Shown piece after piece: positions 37,301 to 43,662 of a stretch of 64,000 nucleotides of DNA (positions are counted from its first letter, which is position 1; the number at the start of each line of letters is the position of its first letter). The stretch is from NCBI GenBank assembly GCA_040079795.1, contig JBEBJQ010000001.1, positions 62,001 to 126,000 on the forward strand, in the 5' to 3' direction. Origin of the DNA: SXIZ01 sp040079795. Its GTDB lineage: Bacteria; Pseudomonadota; Gammaproteobacteria; Methylococcales; Methylomonadaceae. Under the pieces are notes generated by a model. The model had not been told where the DNA came from. It made no database searches and worked only from the letters and a program-made list of their open reading frames with translations. The position numbers and the translations under genes are program-made.

Positions 37301-38648
37301 CTAGGCCTTTTTGGCGTGCCAGATCCATCGCTGCCACCGATTCCGGATCGGCAAACGCTGCTTTTAGAAACTGGCAGTTACGTCCTACCAATTCCGCTTC
37401 AGCATAACCGGTAATGGTGGTAAAGGCAGGATTCGCGGAGAGAATAAGCCCGTCCGGAGCCGTGATAAGCACCCCTTGAGAAATTGATTTCAGGGCAATG
37501 TCACTTAAGCGTTGCTCAGCTTCTGCCTGATGTTTAGAGATCGCAATAACTGCAACGTGGGTGGCAAGTTGAATAAGCTTTAGATGCTGCGTCGAGGGCC
37601 GCCCCGGCTGGCGTTGATAAATAGCAAAGGTACCCAATACCTTCTGCTGGGAATTCAGAATAGGCGCGGACCAGCAGGCTCGTAGGCCATACTTCAGCGC
37701 CAAGCCCTTGAAACCTGCCCAAAGTGGATCAGTACTAATATCTTCGACGATAACCGGCTCCCGTCGAAACGCCGCGGTACCGCAAGAACCAACACTGGCG
37801 CCAATAGCAATGCCATCAATAGCCCTAGAATAAGCTTCAGGCAGATTCGGTGCGGCACCGTGATTTAAATGTTCGCCATCTTTGTTGAGCAACAGGATAG
37901 AGCAAAGGATGTCACTTGCATGCACTTCAACAGCAAGCGCCAAAGCCGCCAATGATGCCTGCAACGGCAAGCCCGAGGCAATCATTTCGAGTACATCGTT
38001 CTGCGTGTTCAGCAGCAATTCAGCCTGCTTTTTCTCGGTAATATCGCTTAACACAATCCGAAGCAAGGGTACAGCATCGACATCCTGAATAATATCAGCC
38101 GCCAGGTGCGCCCAATATTGCGTACCGTCCTGCTTTAGCATCCTCAACTCGCCTGCTTGGGGTTTGCCGGTTCCGAAGAGTTTTATACGGAGCAGATAGT
38201 AAGTGCCTTGGTCTTCGGTGTAAATGAAGCGGGAGATTGGCTGCATAATCAGTGTGTTTCGATTAATACCCAGCAAGCTTGCGGCCGTATGGTTGGCCTC
38301 CAGAATCTGCCCGGATTCGTTAACGGTGCAGTAGCCTACCGGAGAAAATTCGTAGAGATCGGCATAACGCTCCCGGGAGGCGTCCAGTTGCACTTGTATC
38401 CGGCGTAACTCTTCGTTCTGAGTTTCCAGTTCGATCTGATGCACCCTTAACTCGTGCAAAGCCTTCTGTAGGTCTTCCCGTGACGTTGCTTCAAGGTTTT
38501 CCGGCATCAAAATGGCTTGGTTTTGGGATGCCGGTTCAGCCGACGTTGCACTCGTGGAATCTAGCGGAAGGACAGCGTCTGCCGGGTTTTTAGGGTTACT
38601 GGTCATTGTATTTCTCTGGCGAATGTCGATTATCATGGTTGCATACAT
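34374..38648 (-). CDS. Multi-PAS/GAF hybrid sensor histidine kinase inserted in the pqq locus
   Basis: A 1424-residue, predicted soluble sensor (no membrane helix seen). An internal ATG at 38606 is an alternative start. Order: coiled coil (about 50-85), PAS (85-205), GAF (215-370), LOV-like PAS (378-500, with GRNCQFLK and C425), four more PAS domains (505-1015), coiled coil, HisKA with H1052 in MSHELRSPMNG, HATPase with GGTGLGLVISKRLAKLMGG, and a receiver with D1347 in LVLMDVQMP. It lies between pqqC and pqqD on the same strand with gaps of 130 and 118 bases. The signal and output partner are unknown; no Hpt or response regulator is nearby. Control of methanol or PQQ metabolism is only a guess from position. 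Confidence 0.9.
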   Translation of the reverse strand: MYATMIIDIRQRNTMTSNPKNPADAVLPLDSTSATSAEPASQNQAILMPENLEATSREDLQKALHELRVHQIELETQNEELRRIQVQLDASRERYADLYEFSPVGYCTVNESGQILEANHTAASLLGINRNTLIMQPISRFIYTEDQGTYYLLRIKLFGTGKPQAGELRMLKQDGTQYWAHLAADIIQDVDAVPLLRIVLSDITEKKQAELLLNTQNDVLEMIASGLPLQASLAALALAVEVHASDILCSILLLNKDGEHLNHGAAPNLPEAYSRAIDGIAIGASVGSCGTAAFRREPVIVEDISTDPLWAGFKGLALKYGLRACWSAPILNSQQKVLGTFAIYQRQPGRPSTQHLKLIQLATHVAVIAISKHQAEAEQRLSDIALKSISQGVLITAPDGLILSANPAFTTITGYAEAELVGRNCQFLKAAFADPESVAAMDLARQKGLEFSGEILDNRKDGSIFWNELTIAPIRDALNQITHYIGIARDITARKQAEQKLGKSEARTHLLVQAANIGLWDWDLLTNEVYFSVEWKQQLGYADHELPNRLEEWENRLHPADLEQIIATLREFREGRLTVYDVEFRMRHKDGSWRWISSRADFSRNPLGLPIRMMGCHVDITDRKLAEKALQERERELQLITNSMPGPVSRVDKSLRYLFVNDQYKKIFGKPREQIEGRTMLEVIGEKGFQSIELHIKRALAGEPVIFENQGRMPSGDKLFGLTHYVPDFDQNNQVVGFFIIGVDITALKKAEAAKDEALNRLQKIASRVPGVVYQFLLRPDGTASIPYASERMCEMFGITLEEVHEDASKIFATVYPDDWEGFFASIEKSARDLTPWEYEFRVQFNAGSIRWLAASSLPERQTDGSTLWHGFVMDITARKQEEVLLIQRESYQRALLDTFPFRVWLKDEQGRFLAVNKAFAHGVGWPSAESLIGKTDFDIAPKSLAENFRADDREVLNNGKPKSLEEIIDVNGQPVWFETYKSPVTVDGRVIGSVGFARDITKRKKAAAELEQYQHHLEELVFSRTSELASARDAAEAASRAKSVFLSTMSHELRSPMNGIMGMTELALHRATDPKQIDYLTKSVQAARHLLAIINNILDISRIEAERMPLEEQNFSLKQLLDDTLAMQSEQAVAKSLRLSQAIAPTLPDLLCGDALRLKQILLNFVSNAIKFSDQGQISVCAYAQEEDNLGLLLRIEVTDQGIGLNPEQQEQLFQAYTQGDGSTTRKYGGTGLGLVISKRLAKLMGGDVGIISAVGKGSTFWFTARLRWGIAPQQTDQSLLTDSAKAILKQQFAGTRVLVAEDDLINQEVIRHFLEDAGLVTEVANNGQEAIERVSKGGYKLVLMDVQMPVMDGLEATRAIRRLAGMSTIPILAMTANAFEEDREQCLAAGMNDHISKPMSPDIVYTLLLQWLQNPMNELSSQ

Positions 38649-38778
38649 TTAACCGGCTTCACACAGTATGCCTTTATTAAAACTGCGTTCTACACAAGTA
38701 CAAAAATAATCGTTTATAAAAGTTCGCCAAAGTTGCTGTCATCAGTTGAGTTGGGAAAGATTGCCCAGCTCAGTCGGG

Positions 38779-39507
38779 TTATTCAACCGTAAAATACGGC
38801 GGCATGTCGTTAATATAAGCCATATACATGGCATCCGCCATTGTCCACAACACATCCAGCTTAAACTTCAGAATCTGTAGCATACGCTCTTGTTGTTCAC
38901 GGGTCTTATAATAATCCAGGGTAATTTCCAGACCATGTTCCACGTCGCGGCGCGCTTCGGTGAGGCGTTTGCGGAAATAGGCATAACCTTCGGGCTCAAC
39001 CCAAGGGTAGTGCTCGGGCCAATTGCTTAATCGTTGCTGGTGAATTTTAGGCGCGAACAGTTCGGTTAAGGAGGAGCTGGCAGCCTCGTGCCAGTCGGCA
39101 CGACGGGCAAAGTTAACATAGGCATCAACCGCAAAACGGACGCCAGGAAGCACATGCTTTAAAGATGTAATCTCTTCGCGGGTTAAGCCTACGGCAACAC
39201 CCAGTTGTATCCAGGCTTCAATACCGCCCGGATCGCCGGGATGGCCGTCGTGGTCCATAATGCGTTGAATCCATTTGGCACGGGTTTCACGGTCCGGGCA
39301 ATTGGCCAGGATATTGGCATCTTTAATCGGGATGCAGACTTGATAATAAAAACGGTTGGCCACCCAGCCCTGAATTTGGGCTTTAGTGAGTTTGCCCTCA
39401 TTCATCAGCGTGTGATAGGGGTGATGAATGTGGTAATACTTTTCCATGCCCCGTAATTGGGCTTCAAATTCTTCTTTGCTCCAGGCTTTGTTGTCGCAAC
39501 AGCTCAT
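38779..39507 (-). CDS. pqqC: Pyrroloquinoline-quinone synthase PqqC
   Basis: Cofactor-free oxidase that performs the final ring closure and eight-electron oxidation to PQQ. The 242-residue protein has the family core: YHIHHPYHTLMNEG near the start, GWVANRFYYQ, DGHPGDPGGIEAWI near residue 90, HEAASSSLTELFAP and EGYAYFRKRL. Length and motifs are normal. It is 11 bases downstream of pqqB. The next same-strand gene is the hybrid kinase rather than pqqD. Confidence 0.97.
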   Translation of the reverse strand: MSCCDNKAWSKEEFEAQLRGMEKYYHIHHPYHTLMNEGKLTKAQIQGWVANRFYYQVCIPIKDANILANCPDRETRAKWIQRIMDHDGHPGDPGGIEAWIQLGVAVGLTREEITSLKHVLPGVRFAVDAYVNFARRADWHEAASSSLTELFAPKIHQQRLSNWPEHYPWVEPEGYAYFRKRLTEARRDVEHGLEITLDYYKTREQQERMLQILKFKLDVLWTMADAMYMAYINDMPPYFTVE

Positions 39508-39518
39508 ATGTTTTCCCG

Positions 39519-40430
39519 TTATAAGTCAATTTCTAATCCGTCGTAACTCACTTCAATACCGGCGGCATCCAGTTGTTTTCGTTCGGCAGAATCTTCGTCC
39601 AGAATCGGATTGGTGTTATTGATGTGGATCAATATTTTGCGTGCTTGCGGCACGCTGTTTAACACTTCAATCATCCCGCCGGCACCGGATTGCGGTAAAT
39701 GCCCGATTTCCCGCGCACGTTTGTGGCTAATGCCTTGGGTGATCATTTCGTCGTCCGTCCAAAAAGTACCGTCGACCATAATGCAGTCAGCCGCTTGCAT
39801 AGCCGCCATCACATGCGGCTCTATCTCGCCTAAACCAGGTGAATAAAATACTTTTTTGCCGGTGGAAATTTGCTCAATGATAACGCCAATATTATCGCCA
39901 TCATGCGGATCGTGGCGGTGTGGTGAGTACGGCGGCGCTTTGCTTTTCAAGGCTTGCGTAGTCAAGCGTAAATCGTCAATGCCGGGGATTTCAAAACTAC
40001 TGCCATCATGTGGCACTGGGTGATGTTTAATGGTGCAGTAATCTTCCAGCATTTTAAAAATCGGGAAACCGGAGCTTAAATCCTGTTTTACCATCTCGGT
40101 GCAATAAACATTTAAAGGCTTTCCTTCCCGTAACATCAACATGCCAGTGGTATGGTCAATTTGGCTGTCTATCAGCAATATCGCGGTTATTCCCGTATCA
40201 CGAATGCCATTTTTGGGTTGGATAGCGGGGAAGGCTTCCAATTGTGCTCGAATATCCGGCGAGGTATTAAATAATAACCAGTGTGTATTATCGGTGCTGA
40301 CCGCGATAGACGACTGGGTGCGGGGCTTGCCGTTCATAGTGTTATTGCGGATACGATGACAGTTATGGCAATTACAATTCCATTGCGGAAAGCCGCCACC
40401 GGCACCGGAACCAAGTACTCTGATCTTCAT
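39519..40430 (-). CDS. pqqB: PQQ biosynthesis protein PqqB
   Basis: Metallo-beta-lactamase-fold protein that hydroxylates the tyrosine-derived moiety during PQQ assembly. The 303-residue protein begins IRVLGSGAGGGFPQWNC, has a Cys-rich CNCHNCHRIRNN zinc site near residue 20, and the SQIDHTTGMLMLREG motif near residue 89. It follows pqqA after about 100 bases that include a terminator-like hairpin, so its expression probably depends on readthrough. Confidence 0.97.
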   Translation of the reverse strand: MKIRVLGSGAGGGFPQWNCNCHNCHRIRNNTMNGKPRTQSSIAVSTDNTHWLLFNTSPDIRAQLEAFPAIQPKNGIRDTGITAILLIDSQIDHTTGMLMLREGKPLNVYCTEMVKQDLSSGFPIFKMLEDYCTIKHHPVPHDGSSFEIPGIDDLRLTTQALKSKAPPYSPHRHDPHDGDNIGVIIEQISTGKKVFYSPGLGEIEPHVMAAMQAADCIMVDGTFWTDDEMITQGISHKRAREIGHLPQSGAGGMIEVLNSVPQARKILIHINNTNPILDEDSAERKQLDAAGIEVSYDGLEIDL

Positions 40431-40480
40431 AAGGGTTGCAGGAGTTGTTTACGAAAAAGAGACATTATAAAAGAGTGCGG

Positions 40481-40512
40481 ATAAAAAAAGGGGCTCCGAA
40501 GAGCCCCTTTCT
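40481..40512 (-). terminator. Intrinsic terminator/attenuator between pqqA and pqqB
   Basis: Read on the minus strand, GGGGCTC and GAGCCCC pair around a TTCG tetraloop, flanked by AAA and followed by a run of seven T. This is a strong intrinsic terminator positioned 20 bases after the pqqA stop. Partial readthrough would give more pqqA than pqqBC transcript, a bias known from other pqq operons. Confidence 0.85.
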
Positions 40513-40531
40513 TAATCTTTTACCGTAAAAA

Positions 40532-40606
40532 TTAACGGTTGTAGATATACATTGTGACTTCAAAACCAAAACGTAGATCGGTAAAGCTTGGTGTTTCCCA
40601 TTTCAT
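40532..40606 (-). CDS. pqqA: PQQ precursor peptide PqqA
   Basis: A 24-residue ribosomal peptide starting MKWETPSFTDLRFGFE and ending VTMYIYNR. It supplies the Glu (E16) and Tyr (Y20) that PqqE cross-links and that become PQQ, in the required E-x3-Y spacing. A strong TGGAGG ribosome site lies eight bases upstream of the ATG at 40606. Too short for usual ORF thresholds. It has its own promoter at 40667-40695 and is followed by an intrinsic terminator. Confidence 0.96.
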   Translation of the reverse strand: MKWETPSFTDLRFGFEVTMYIYNR

Positions 40607-40666
40607 AAAGATGACCTCCAGAGTTGTTTTAAATTATAGGCTAGCTTGATCAAGTAAGCTTTTAGA

Positions 40667-40695
40667 AGTATACGACTAACGATTGTGTTTCGCAA
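40667..40695 (-). promoter_or_regulatory. Probable pqqA promoter
   Basis: On the minus strand, TTGCGA (40695-40690) and TATACT (40672-40667) are separated by 17 bases. Transcription would start near 40660, giving a leader of about 55 bases. A perfect 10-base palindrome CTTGATCAAG lies at 40645-40654, at the start of the leader, where an operator could act. Assigned by eye. Confidence 0.6.
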
Positions 40696-40832
40696 CTTTT
40701 TGATACGCATTTGTCAAGATTTTTATCCATTCGACTTAACCGCTGTCGTGTTAAGGCCTAGAACACAATAACAATTTGTAAGTTGGGCTAATCAGCGTGA
40801 AGTTCAACGTTGATAGCTAAATAATTGGTTCC

Positions 40833-41246
40833 TTAAGGGATGATCTGAACGCCGGTATTGATGCCAGCAATCCGCAAACGCTTATCGTTAGTTGCAAGGG
40901 GCAAGCCGCGTCTTATCGCCAGTTCTAAATAGGCGGCATTATATGTGGTCAGATTTTCTGCACGGGCAAGCGCCAAAATTTCATGAAGGGCGCGCAGGGG
41001 TGTTTCGTTATCAGTCACAATGGGCAGATCGCCAATCAGTTCAAGGCGGGTTGATACATCCGCAGACATCACCCGCCCACGGCGTTCAGCCTGAATCATC
41101 ACATTTCCTAACTCAAGATGCCACAACGAAGGTACAACCGCCCCTTCATCCCTTACCCGCTCCAATAGCGCATCACAAACATCAGATGCTTCATCTTCAA
41201 AGCACCAAGAAACAGCTATGGAGCAATCAAGGACAAATCCGCTCAT
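40833..41246 (-). CDS. VapC-type PIN-domain toxin
   Basis: A 137-residue ribonuclease toxin of a type II toxin-antitoxin system. PIN acidic residues are visible: D7 in VLDCSIAVSWCFEDE with E17, the ELGNVM glutamate near residue 45, and a downstream YNAAYLELAIRRGLPLATNDKRL segment (about residue 99) containing the last two acidic positions. The ATG at 41246 originally overlapped the antitoxin stop (see the element at 41261-41553). The antitoxin gene lies upstream on the same strand, now separated by an inserted repeat-like element. Confidence 0.88.
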   Translation of the reverse strand: MSGFVLDCSIAVSWCFEDEASDVCDALLERVRDEGAVVPSLWHLELGNVMIQAERRGRVMSADVSTRLELIGDLPIVTDNETPLRALHEILALARAENLTTYNAAYLELAIRRGLPLATNDKRLRIAGINTGVQIIP

Positions 41247-41260
41247 CTACGCCCTTCATC

Positions 41261-41553
41261 CGCTGAAAAACATGGAAACGGAGCGTGAGCGAAGTGATGT
41301 TTTTTAGTCCCCGGTAGGCGAAGGGAAATGCGCCAATCCGACGTGCGCGATAGCGCGCGAGGGAGGCAAGCATTTTATCCCGAAGAGCCGTAGAGTCATT
41401 GTGGTAGCCTTGACGTAGTAGGTAGCGAAGCGTAGTACGTAGTCGAGGCGGACGCAGGACGAAGCGGGGCTAGATTGATTCGCCGCGTGGCGAATCGATT
41501 TTTGTGACAGGGAGGTCCAAAAATCTTCCATGAGGCGCGCTGTGGCGCGCAGA
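41261..41553. mobile_element. About 293-bp hairpin-rich element inserted in the antitoxin 3' end
   Basis: The segment is a patchwork of palindromes (GTGCGCGATAGCGCGC at 41343, GATTCGCCGCGTGGCGAATC at 41477, GGCGCGCTGTGGCGCGC at 41534) and has no coding capacity. Removing it joins the antitoxin codons W-Q-T-L-R directly to GAT GAA GGG CGT AGA TGA (D-E-G-R-R-stop), the usual ending of this Phd-like antitoxin family, with the TGA overlapping the toxin ATG. The boundaries are therefore inferred from reading-frame restoration. No transposase is present; it resembles a MITE or REP-cluster element. Confidence 0.65.
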
Positions 41554-41778
41554 CCTGAGCGTTTGCCACGACAGGCCATCCAATGTGCAACCTTTTCGCA
41601 GAGCTTTTAATTTTGAAATCGCGAGGTCAACACGCGAATTGTCAGCGGTCACAACAGGAATAAGTCGCGCCAAGGGCTTTCCATGCCGGGTAATCATAAT
41701 TTCCTCACCTTGCGCTACCCGTTCAAGCAGTGAGGATAAATGTGTTTTGGCTTCAAAAGCCCTTACTGTTGTGATCAT
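41470..41778 (-). CDS. Phd/VapB-type antitoxin with replaced C-terminus
   Basis: DNA-binding antitoxin paired with the VapC-type toxin. From the ATG at 41778 it reads TTVRAFEAKTHLSSLLERV and then MITRHGKPLARLIPV, the conserved Phd/YefM fold. After DGLSWQTLR the frame enters the inserted element and gains about 20 unrelated residues before a TAG at 41470-41472, losing the native DEGRR tail. DNA binding is probably retained. Whether toxin neutralisation, which relies on the C-terminal half, survives is uncertain. Confidence 0.82.
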   Translation of the reverse strand: MITTVRAFEAKTHLSSLLERVAQGEEIMITRHGKPLARLIPVVTADNSRVDLAISKLKALRKGCTLDGLSWQTLRSARHSAPHGRFLDLPVTKIDSPRGESI

Positions 41779-41790
41779 TAAAAGCCCCAT

Positions 41791-42113
41791 TCAAGTTTAA
41801 AATTTAAACCAGTTTATCATATAGACCTAAATGCTTCATCTTGAAATATAACCGTGTTGCTCCAGCCTTTAATGCACCGAAATTGTTGGGCTTCCTAACG
41901 TCAGCGCCAACCTACAAAATACCCAACATACGAGATGTATAAATTTTTCAAAAATGTGAAGTACTTAACAGATATCAAATCTAAATATTCTTATAGTCAG
42001 CTTAACTTCACTGTTAGATACGCTACTTTTATGTTCAGTATTAGCAATGAGGGCAACTAGGTAAACAAGTTTTGCCACCTACTTTTTTAGTCCTATATAT
42101 TTGGAGAGTATTC
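41791..42113. other. 323-base intergenic region
   Basis: AT-rich spacer between the antitoxin and the vWA gene, which diverge. It contains one extragenic palindrome (41885-41911) and, near its end, the TTGGAGAG ribosome site (42101-42108) of the vWA gene. No gene seen. Confidence 0.5.
41885..41911. repeat. Imperfect extragenic palindrome
   Basis: GTTGGGCT and AGCGCCAAC form an imperfect stem (one bulged base) around a loop containing TCCTAACGTC. Palindromes of the style GTTGGG...CCCAAC are commonly dispersed between genes in methanotroph and other gammaproteobacterial genomes. Only one copy is in this window, so its repeat nature is an inference. Confidence 0.4.
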
Positions 42114-43490
42114 ATGAAAAATCATAAAACACCCAAACAAGCAACGTCTACAGAACTACCACAAACACAATCCCAGCTAATAGAACTTATCAGATCAGCT
42201 GGTGATAAACGTGCCGGAACAGAAGGCTGTGAATGGCTCTCAGGCGTTGTTGATCAATATCTTAATCAAAAGTGTGGTAAAAAAGAAAATACCTTGGAGC
42301 ATAAAAATTGCTTTGTCAGTGATGGCGAAGGTACTGTTGAAACCGAAGATTCTGGATGTGCTTGTAGCGGAAGTTCAGGTTCTGGTCATGCGTCAAAGGT
42401 AGACTTAATCGTTTTAATCGATTCTAGTGGTTCTATGTATAATCCGAGAAATAATCACTGGGTGAAAGTGTCTGAGGCAGTACCTAAGGGTATTGCAATT
42501 GCGTTAGATCGCTGCGGGATACAGGCAAATGTGAAGTACCTTTATGTAGACAGAGTTCTTAAAAGCACGCCTCCTGGCAGTGAATTACCAACGTCAACTC
42601 CACCTGTCCCAAATACTGTTTTTAATCAAAGCCATGAAACTTACCTAATGGGTCTAGGTATTACTGGCCCATTTGAAGGAGGCGATAGCGGTGATTATCA
42701 AGGAGAAGAAGGTGCTGAAGCTGTGATGGATCTGGCTAAACATAACAAATGGATACCAAATGCTTGCCGTGCTATCCTATATATTAGCGATGAAAGCTTT
42801 GCTACAGCTAATAATACCCTTCCTTCTGGTTCAGCTTTAGCGACCCAAGCAGCTAGTGTTGCAAATATCTATAACGTTACTGTTTTTACCCACTATATAG
42901 GCACAAACTCAACAGAAGCTAACGAATTTCAATCCCTAGCAACGCTAACTGGTGGTATATCCAGAATAGAAATGAATGAGCCTGGTGGAGTCAGTAATAT
43001 TAGTGTTGATGACTATGTTGAATTGTTAAGCAATGTGATTTGTAACGGTTGTGGAAGTAAATGTAAAGAAGTAGAATTCCCTATCGTAAAGCCTTGTATT
43101 TCAATTTCTTGGGGCGATAGCAAATGTGATTGCCTTGAAACCGATGACGTGGAGGTTTTGTGTATTACAGTTTGTAATTGTTATTCCAATCTCACCTTTA
43201 GCGATTTCAGTATTGAAGCCATCATTGTTACAGACAGCTCAGGCAACCCAGTACCTAGCTTGCCGGATGGAACACCCTCAGTACAGATATTACCAGTTGG
43301 TCCACTTTGCTTTGGCGATATTCCCCCTTGTAAAGACGGTAAGGCTGGATGTGTATCTCGTGAGGTAGTGCTCTGGACGCGCGGTGCTAAAGGCGGGCAT
43401 TATCAGCTTTCGTTATTTGGGGTTTGTTACGATATTACAAACCACTATGGCTATGCTGAATGTTTTGCCCTTAATCTTTGCCAAGATTAG
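42114..43490 (+). CDS. Cysteine-rich von Willebrand factor A domain protein
   Basis: From the ATG at 42114 (good TTGGAGAG site) the protein is 458 residues without a signal peptide or membrane helix. A Cys/Ser/Gly-rich linker (CACSGSSGSGHASK) leads into a vWA domain starting near residue 98, with the MIDAS motif DSSGSM; the domain ends near residue 310. The C-terminal 145 residues hold about 20 cysteines, including CNGCGSKCKE, SKCDCLE and CNCYSN, suggesting a metal-binding or disulfide-rich module. I do not recognise the function. It stands next to a disrupted toxin-antitoxin pair and its base composition is more AT-rich than groEL, consistent with an accessory origin. Confidence 0.7.
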   Translation: MKNHKTPKQATSTELPQTQSQLIELIRSAGDKRAGTEGCEWLSGVVDQYLNQKCGKKENTLEHKNCFVSDGEGTVETEDSGCACSGSSGSGHASKVDLIVLIDSSGSMYNPRNNHWVKVSEAVPKGIAIALDRCGIQANVKYLYVDRVLKSTPPGSELPTSTPPVPNTVFNQSHETYLMGLGITGPFEGGDSGDYQGEEGAEAVMDLAKHNKWIPNACRAILYISDESFATANNTLPSGSALATQAASVANIYNVTVFTHYIGTNSTEANEFQSLATLTGGISRIEMNEPGGVSNISVDDYVELLSNVICNGCGSKCKEVEFPIVKPCISISWGDSKCDCLETDDVEVLCITVCNCYSNLTFSDFSIEAIIVTDSSGNPVPSLPDGTPSVQILPVGPLCFGDIPPCKDGKAGCVSREVVLWTRGAKGGHYQLSLFGVCYDITNHYGYAECFALNLCQD

Positions 43491-43582
43491 CTGACCATTA
43501 GGTCTCTGCATAGTAGGCATTTTTTCCAAAAACTCATATCAACATTATGATTTTATTGCATTTTTGAGAATTTTTTACAACA

Positions 43583-43610
43583 AAGCCCCGGCTGTTACCA
43601 ACCGGGGCTT
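43583..43610. terminator. Bidirectional terminator after groEL and the vWA gene
   Basis: AAGCCCCGG and CCGGGGCTT form a 9-bp GC-rich stem with a 10-base loop. On the minus strand it is followed by TTGTTGTAAAAAAT, on the plus strand by CTTATCT. It lies between the convergent vWA and groEL genes and most likely ends the groESL transcript. Confidence 0.75.
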
Positions 43611-43662
43611 CTTATCTAGCTAATGGTGACAGGATAGTTTAACTATCGCTGAAGACCGGCAT

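Noticed and set aside
41304..41579. Small protein encoded in the inserted element
   Set aside because: Its start would lie in the antitoxin, it is composed of palindromic sequence, and frame restoration argues it is noncoding.
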